Source: Mesonia mobilis DSM 19841 (lineage in GTDB: Bacteria > Bacteroidota > Bacteroidia > Flavobacteriales > Flavobacteriaceae). From it: a stretch of DNA of 47,010 nt. The translations under genes and the position numbers were made by a program. The notes beneath the pieces are model-generated. The model saw only the letters and a list, made by a program, of their open reading frames with translations. It made no database searches and had not been told where the DNA came from. Positions 42,944 through 47,010 of the stretch are shown here, piece by piece. The DNA is taken from positions 1 through 47,010 of the forward strand of contig NZ_AUHX01000016.1 in assembly GCF_000423405.1 (NCBI RefSeq). The letters run 5' to 3'. The first letter of the stretch is position 1, and the number at the start of each line of letters is the position of its first letter.

Positions 42944-43708
42944 ATGAAAAAACTTTTGCTATTCGTAGGTGTTTTGTTTTTAGTAAGTTGTGCTTCACGA
43001 AAAAATGTAGTTCAATTTCAAGATGCAGAGAGCTTACCAGAAATTAATATTGATAGTATTTATCACCATCCGGAAATACAGGTGAATGATATTTTGAAAA
43101 TAGATTTAACGGCTTTAGAGCCTGAAAGTTTAATGCCTTTTCAATTTGAAAAAAGTTTAACGGGATCAACCGGAGCAAGACAAATCGAATTATTGAAGCT
43201 GGAAGGTTATTTGGTAAGTAAAGAGGGAGTAATTAATTATCCTGGTTTAGGCGAAGTCGCTGTTGAAGGGAAGACTACCCAAGAAGTACAGGTTCTATTA
43301 AAAGAAAAACTTTCAAGTTTTGTGAAAGATGTAGAAGTGAAGGTACGTTTATTGAATTTTAAGTTTACGGTCATGGGAGAGGTGAAAGCACCAGGAACGT
43401 ATACGATTTCAGAAGAAACCGTTACACTTCCACAGGCATTAGGGATGGCTGGAGATTTAACCATTCAGGGAGAACGAAAGAATGTGTTGATTTTTAGAAA
43501 TAATCAGGGAGTAATTACCTCTAAGCGTATTGATTTGACTTCTGTAGATTGGATGAATTCTCCGTATTATTTTCTTAAGCAAAACGATATGGTATATGTA
43601 GAGCCTAATAATCCTCGGGTTAAATCTGCAGGTTTTATAGGTAACGTGGGGAACTTAATTTCTGTGGTGTCTATTGTAATGAGTGCTGCGGTTTTAATCT
43701 TTAGATAA
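42944..43708 (+). CDS. Wza-like polysaccharide export lipoprotein
   Basis: 254 residues. The lipoprotein signal is textbook (MKKLLLFVGVLFLVSCASRK), so the start is firm. The poly-export domain (about 45-145, HPEIQVNDILKIDLTALEPE) and one SLBB-type domain (about 150-225, FKFTVMGEVKAPGTYTIS) follow, then a C-terminal hydrophobic helix (about 232-254). This is the short Bacteroidota outer-membrane polysaccharide export form. First gene of an operon with the Wzc-like kinase, 7 nt apart. Confidence 0.93.
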   Translation: MKKLLLFVGVLFLVSCASRKNVVQFQDAESLPEINIDSIYHHPEIQVNDILKIDLTALEPESLMPFQFEKSLTGSTGARQIELLKLEGYLVSKEGVINYPGLGEVAVEGKTTQEVQVLLKEKLSSFVKDVEVKVRLLNFKFTVMGEVKAPGTYTISEETVTLPQALGMAGDLTIQGERKNVLIFRNNQGVITSKRIDLTSVDWMNSPYYFLKQNDMVYVEPNNPRVKSAGFIGNVGNLISVVSIVMSAAVLIFR

Positions 43709-43715
43709 TTGATTT

Positions 43716-46091
43716 ATGATGAATGCTGAAAATCAACGCCAATATACAGAAGAAGAAAATGAAGATTTAAAGTTTTTGATTTTCAAATACTTAAAAAATT
43801 GGCCTTACTTTTTAATATCAGTGATTATATTTATTCTTATTGCTGTATTTTATCTTAAATATTCGACTCCAATTTATCAAACTTCTACTTCGGTTAAGGT
43901 GTTGAAAGATGATGAAGGTGGTGTTGATTTGTCGGGTTTAAGTGCTTCTACAACCTTATTCAATTACAGTAAAGTGAATCTTGAAAATGAAATTCAGATT
44001 TTCAAATCAAGAAGAATGTTAGGAAGGGTTATCGATAGTTTACAGCTGACGACCACTGTGTATAAAGTAGGGAGTTTGCGAGATGAATTACTATTTGGTG
44101 AAGAAATACCATTTAAGATTGAGTATATAGAAAATGATGTTGAAGAAAGATCAACAGCTACATTTAATTTTAGTTTGAGATTTAAAGCTAATAATAGCTT
44201 CGAAATTCATAATGATGAAAGGAATATTTCAGTCTTAGCATCTTTAAATGATACTATACGAGAATTTGATGAAGATTTTATAATTAAACCTACTGTGTTT
44301 AACCATAAAATTAATAATTCAGATGAATATAAGATCTATAAAATTGATAGAAATTCATTGCTGTCACGGCTTTCAAATGAAATTAGTATTGAAGCGGTTG
44401 GAGATAAGAGTGATGTACTGAGGGCAAGTGTTAAAGGTGCAAATAAAACTCGAAATGAAACCATTTTAAATACGCTTGTAAAGGTTTTTAATCAGGATGG
44501 GGTAGAAGATAAGCGATTAATTTCTAAACGAACCAAAGAGTTTGTAGAAGAGCGTTTAAAAATATTGGTACAAGACTTAGATACTGTAGAGTCCGGTTTG
44601 GTCGAGTTTAAAAAAGATCGAGGCGTGGTGAATGTTGAAGCTAGCGTAGAAGAATTATTTACGAAAGAGGCAACTTCAGAATCTGAGAAATTTAATATTG
44701 AAACACAATTAGCGATTTCTAAGGATTTTAGAAATTTATTAGTCAATCAATCTGGGTATACATTACTGCCTGCTAATTTGGGTATTGAAAGTGAGTCTGT
44801 TAATCGACTTACAAATACCTATAATGAGCTAATAAGTAATAGAAACCGTTTACTTTCTTCGTCGACAGAAGAAAACCCGATGGTGTTGAAGCTAAATGAA
44901 GAGTTAGATAGAATTCAGGATAATATTTTAGTGAGTTTAAAGACTTATTTGCAAGCTTTAACCACTTCATACCAGCGATTGAGATCTAGGGAAGGAAGGT
45001 ATACCGGTGAAATTAATAACCTTCCTCAAGTCGAAAAAGAATTAAAGGGAATTTTACGTCAGCAAGGAATTAAGGAACGTTTATATGTATTCTTACTGCA
45101 AAAGCGAGAGGAAGCGGCGTTGTCTTATGCGATCACTTCACCAACTATTAAAATCGTAGATTTCGCTTACACTGGTTCAACCCCTATTTCTCCTAAGCGA
45201 AATATGATTTTATTAGGAGCATTTTTAATAGGGCTAGGGTTGCCTTTCGGTTTTTTATATTTAAAATTTTTACTAGATACAAAGGTGAATAATCGAGCTG
45301 AAATTGAAAAAGAGTTAACCGGTCTTTCAGTTTTCGGAGAAGTTCCTCAGTTGTCTAATTCACAACCCAAGATGCTGAAAAGAAATGATCAATCTGCTTT
45401 AGCGGAGGCGTTTAGAATTTTTCGAACAAATTTATTACATCAATTGAAGTTTTCGAAGAATCAAGATCCAGCAACGGTTAATAGTAAGGTGATTTATGTT
45501 ACTTCATCGATTAAAGGAGAAGGAAAAACTTTTACTGCAAATAACTTAGCTAGGGTAATTGCCTCTTCTAACAAAAAAGTGCTTTTAATTGGGGCAGATT
45601 TAAGAAATCCACAAATACATATGTATTATGATTTTGATAGAAATTTACCGGGGGTTTCAGATTATCTTTTTAATGAAAATTTAGATATCCGTTCGATTAT
45701 TCAGAAGGATAAATCAGATTTTAAAAATTTAGATATTTTATCATCTGGTAGCGTTCCTCCTAATCCTGCAGAATTATTAGTAGAAAACCGATTTGAAGAG
45801 CTGATCGATGTAGTGAAGTCTATTTATGACTATGTAATTGTTGATACTGCTCCCACAATTTATGTGACCGATACTTTTTTGATTTCTAAGTATGCAGATG
45901 TTACGGTTTACGTTGTTAAGCAAGGGCTTACAGAGAAAAAATTATTACATCACATAAAAGAAGTGAATAATAAGAAGAAATTAAATCATATAGCTTTAGT
46001 TTTAAACGGAGTGGTAAGTGATACGAATTTTGGCTACGGCTACGGTTATGTTTATAATGATACAAAAAAGCCTTTCTATAAGTTTTGGTAA
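43716..46091 (+). CDS. Wzc-like chain-length regulator and tyrosine autokinase
   Basis: 791 residues. A Wzz domain with membrane spans at about 29-49 and 497-517 encloses a large periplasmic region with coiled coils (about 270-470). The cytoplasmic BY-kinase follows (about 575-760) with Walker A SSIKGEGKT, Walker A' LLIGADLRNP and Walker B YVIVDTAPT. The C-terminus carries the expected tyrosine cluster (FGYGYGYVYN, then FYKFW). It controls polymerisation and export of capsule or exopolysaccharide together with the Wza-like protein. Two adjacent ATG codons (43716, 43719) are possible starts. A strong terminator follows, so the operon here has two genes. Confidence 0.95.
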   Translation: MMNAENQRQYTEEENEDLKFLIFKYLKNWPYFLISVIIFILIAVFYLKYSTPIYQTSTSVKVLKDDEGGVDLSGLSASTTLFNYSKVNLENEIQIFKSRRMLGRVIDSLQLTTTVYKVGSLRDELLFGEEIPFKIEYIENDVEERSTATFNFSLRFKANNSFEIHNDERNISVLASLNDTIREFDEDFIIKPTVFNHKINNSDEYKIYKIDRNSLLSRLSNEISIEAVGDKSDVLRASVKGANKTRNETILNTLVKVFNQDGVEDKRLISKRTKEFVEERLKILVQDLDTVESGLVEFKKDRGVVNVEASVEELFTKEATSESEKFNIETQLAISKDFRNLLVNQSGYTLLPANLGIESESVNRLTNTYNELISNRNRLLSSSTEENPMVLKLNEELDRIQDNILVSLKTYLQALTTSYQRLRSREGRYTGEINNLPQVEKELKGILRQQGIKERLYVFLLQKREEAALSYAITSPTIKIVDFAYTGSTPISPKRNMILLGAFLIGLGLPFGFLYLKFLLDTKVNNRAEIEKELTGLSVFGEVPQLSNSQPKMLKRNDQSALAEAFRIFRTNLLHQLKFSKNQDPATVNSKVIYVTSSIKGEGKTFTANNLARVIASSNKKVLLIGADLRNPQIHMYYDFDRNLPGVSDYLFNENLDIRSIIQKDKSDFKNLDILSSGSVPPNPAELLVENRFEELIDVVKSIYDYVIVDTAPTIYVTDTFLISKYADVTVYVVKQGLTEKKLLHHIKEVNNKKKLNHIALVLNGVVSDTNFGYGYGYVYNDTKKPFYKFW

Positions 46092-46148
46092 GGCTAATTG
46101 ATGATGATCTTTGTGTAAAATAATCTATAGATATATCCATTTCGAAAA

Positions 46149-46192
46149 TTGAATAAAAAAGCCATAGTAACAACTATGGCTTTTTTATTCAA
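46149..46192. terminator. Very strong bidirectional terminator
   Basis: Perfect 20-bp stem TTGAATAAAAAAGCCATAGT / ACTATGGCTTTTTTATTCAA with loop aaca, 57 nt after the Wzc-like stop. T-runs are present in both directions. Confidence 0.92.
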
Positions 46193-47010
46193 TGGAGATA
46201 AATACGTTTCGGGTGAAAATAGTAATCTGCTCGAGTAGACATTTTCGTAAAAGTCATAATGAGTCTTTGTTATTATAGCATTTGGTGTGTTCAATGGAGG
46301 AATTTCGTCGATTCGTGTTGAATTCAAAAGTTGATTGAAAATTAAAAAAGAAAATGTATCGAAATTCAGGGTAGATATGAAGTTCACTTTTTTGAAATAG
46401 GATCAGATCGGATAAGAATCACGTTCATTTTTTTGGTTAAACAGTGTTTCCGTCTAAATTCCAGTAAAGTTTTTAGGTTAATTAAAAGTATGTTGCTTGT
46501 GAAATTGCCTCTCAAGTTTGTGGTGAAATCTGAGTATTATGGGGTGGAGCTTTTTGGGCTAGTGCCTTTTTTTATTAATGCTGTGCATAAGAATAGTAGT
46601 GAGTATGTTACAGCTGCGTGTGCGAAAACCAATGATTTGAAAAGGATTATTGAGTTTTGCATAGAAATAATGATATTATTGATTATCCGTTATTTGTAAT
46701 AATTAATTTCTGCGTCATTCTGAATTTATTTCAGAATCTCATATAATGCTAAAAATCAAAGCTTATCAGATGAGACCCTGAATCAAGTTCAGGGAGACGA
46801 AACATTTTATGATGCATTACGGACATTCAAAATGATATTCAATTAAATCTATTCTAAACTAATGTCTCAAGGAATATTTGCAAATATCATTTGTTCTTTT
46901 ATCAATGTTTTTATGCTAGTAACCTACTATTTTCTATTAGTCTGGCAGAATAAGGTAAGAAGTGGTATTTGTCGGACTACTACAGTCTAATGATCATTGA
47001 TTTTATCTCT
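46193..47010. other. Gene-poor end of the window
   Basis: 818 bases with no convincing gene. An 88-codon frame at 46433-46699 (non-ATG start, no recognisable domain) and a roughly 42-codon frame from 46862 are the only ones near a start codon on the plus strand. The palindromic repeat at 46713-46799 occupies the middle. The next capsule genes probably begin beyond the window. Confidence 0.5.
46713..46799. repeat. 87-bp nested palindromic repeat element
   Basis: Left arm 46713-46741 (CGTCATTCTGAATTTATTTC AGAATCTCA) and right arm 46771-46799 are imperfect inverted repeats of each other. Each arm also folds on itself: TTCTGAAT...TTCAGAA on the left and CCCTGAA-tcaag-TTCAGGG on the right. The four-stem layout is typical of small non-autonomous repeats. 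Confidence 0.65.

Noticed and set aside
46094-46387. 97-codon open frame on the minus strand
   Set aside because: It runs straight through the 20-bp terminator stem at 46149-46192 and has no family features.
46433-46699. 88-codon open frame near the right end
   Set aside because: No recognisable domain, weak start and composition unlike neighbours. At best a decayed fragment.

Overview
The window is about 47 kb of low-GC DNA from a Bacteroidota chromosome, most likely a marine-type Flavobacteriaceae. The signs are TonB receptor/DUF4249 pairs, FecI/FecR-type sigma and anti-sigma genes, a type IX secretion C-terminal tail, DUF983 and DUF2480 family genes, a histone-H1-like small protein, and promoters of the Bacteroidota form TTTG-N19-TAnnTTTG rather than TTGACA/TATAAT. 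I see no rRNA, tRNA, CRISPR array or intact transposase.

Layout. 1-1276: gene-free DNA built from dispersed hairpin repeats. 1277-6606 (minus): a soluble sensor kinase and a sigma-54 activator, a strong terminator, then a second transcription unit. That unit holds a 42-aa Cys-rich protein, glutamate dehydrogenase, a GreA/Rnk-like protein, two related helical proteins and a 32-aa membrane peptide. A sigma-54-like element stands in front of it. 6858-8168: divergent AraC regulator and DUF983 protein. 8169-8606: more repeats. 8607-8783: histone-like gene. 8844-12348 (minus): NarL-type two-component pair and a lipoprotein formylglycine-generating enzyme. 12477-16964 (plus): a giant UvrA-like protein made of two fused UvrA units.

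17007-24025 (minus): ECF sigma factor, FecR anti-sigma, TonB receptor with an STN signalling domain, DUF4249 lipoprotein, a small exported protein, exported DsrE-like protein and a DoxD-DoxA fusion. This suggests a signal-controlled outer-membrane uptake module placed with thiosulfate/sulfur redox genes. 24186-26108 (minus): Crp-type regulator, pirin and YceI. 26488-32427 (plus): complete tripartite RND efflux pump (adaptor, permease, outer-membrane factor), followed by a convergent PAS sensor kinase. 34261-35588: a Cys-rich HTH regulator divergent from superoxide dismutase, with overlapping promoters and a palindromic operator between them. 35750-37296: a DUF2480 gene broken by an in-frame TGA, an FMN reductase and an unknown protein. 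37340-40603 (minus): large surface adhesin-like protein with a type IX sorting tail. 40862-46091: start of a capsule/exopolysaccharide locus with a FlaA1/CapD-type sugar nucleotide enzyme (minus), a Wza-like export lipoprotein and a Wzc-like tyrosine autokinase (plus). The last 0.8 kb is gene-poor and carries another palindromic repeat.

Most notable: (1) the sigma-54 regulator/GDH locus with two genes shorter than 60 codons; (2) the four-NBD UvrA fusion lacking the UvrB-binding domain, in which all three parts of one composite ATP site have decayed together; (3) the sigma/anti-sigma/TonB/DsrE/DoxDA array; (4) the operator architecture at the superoxide dismutase gene. All function calls come from reading motifs and recalling families; no database search was run.
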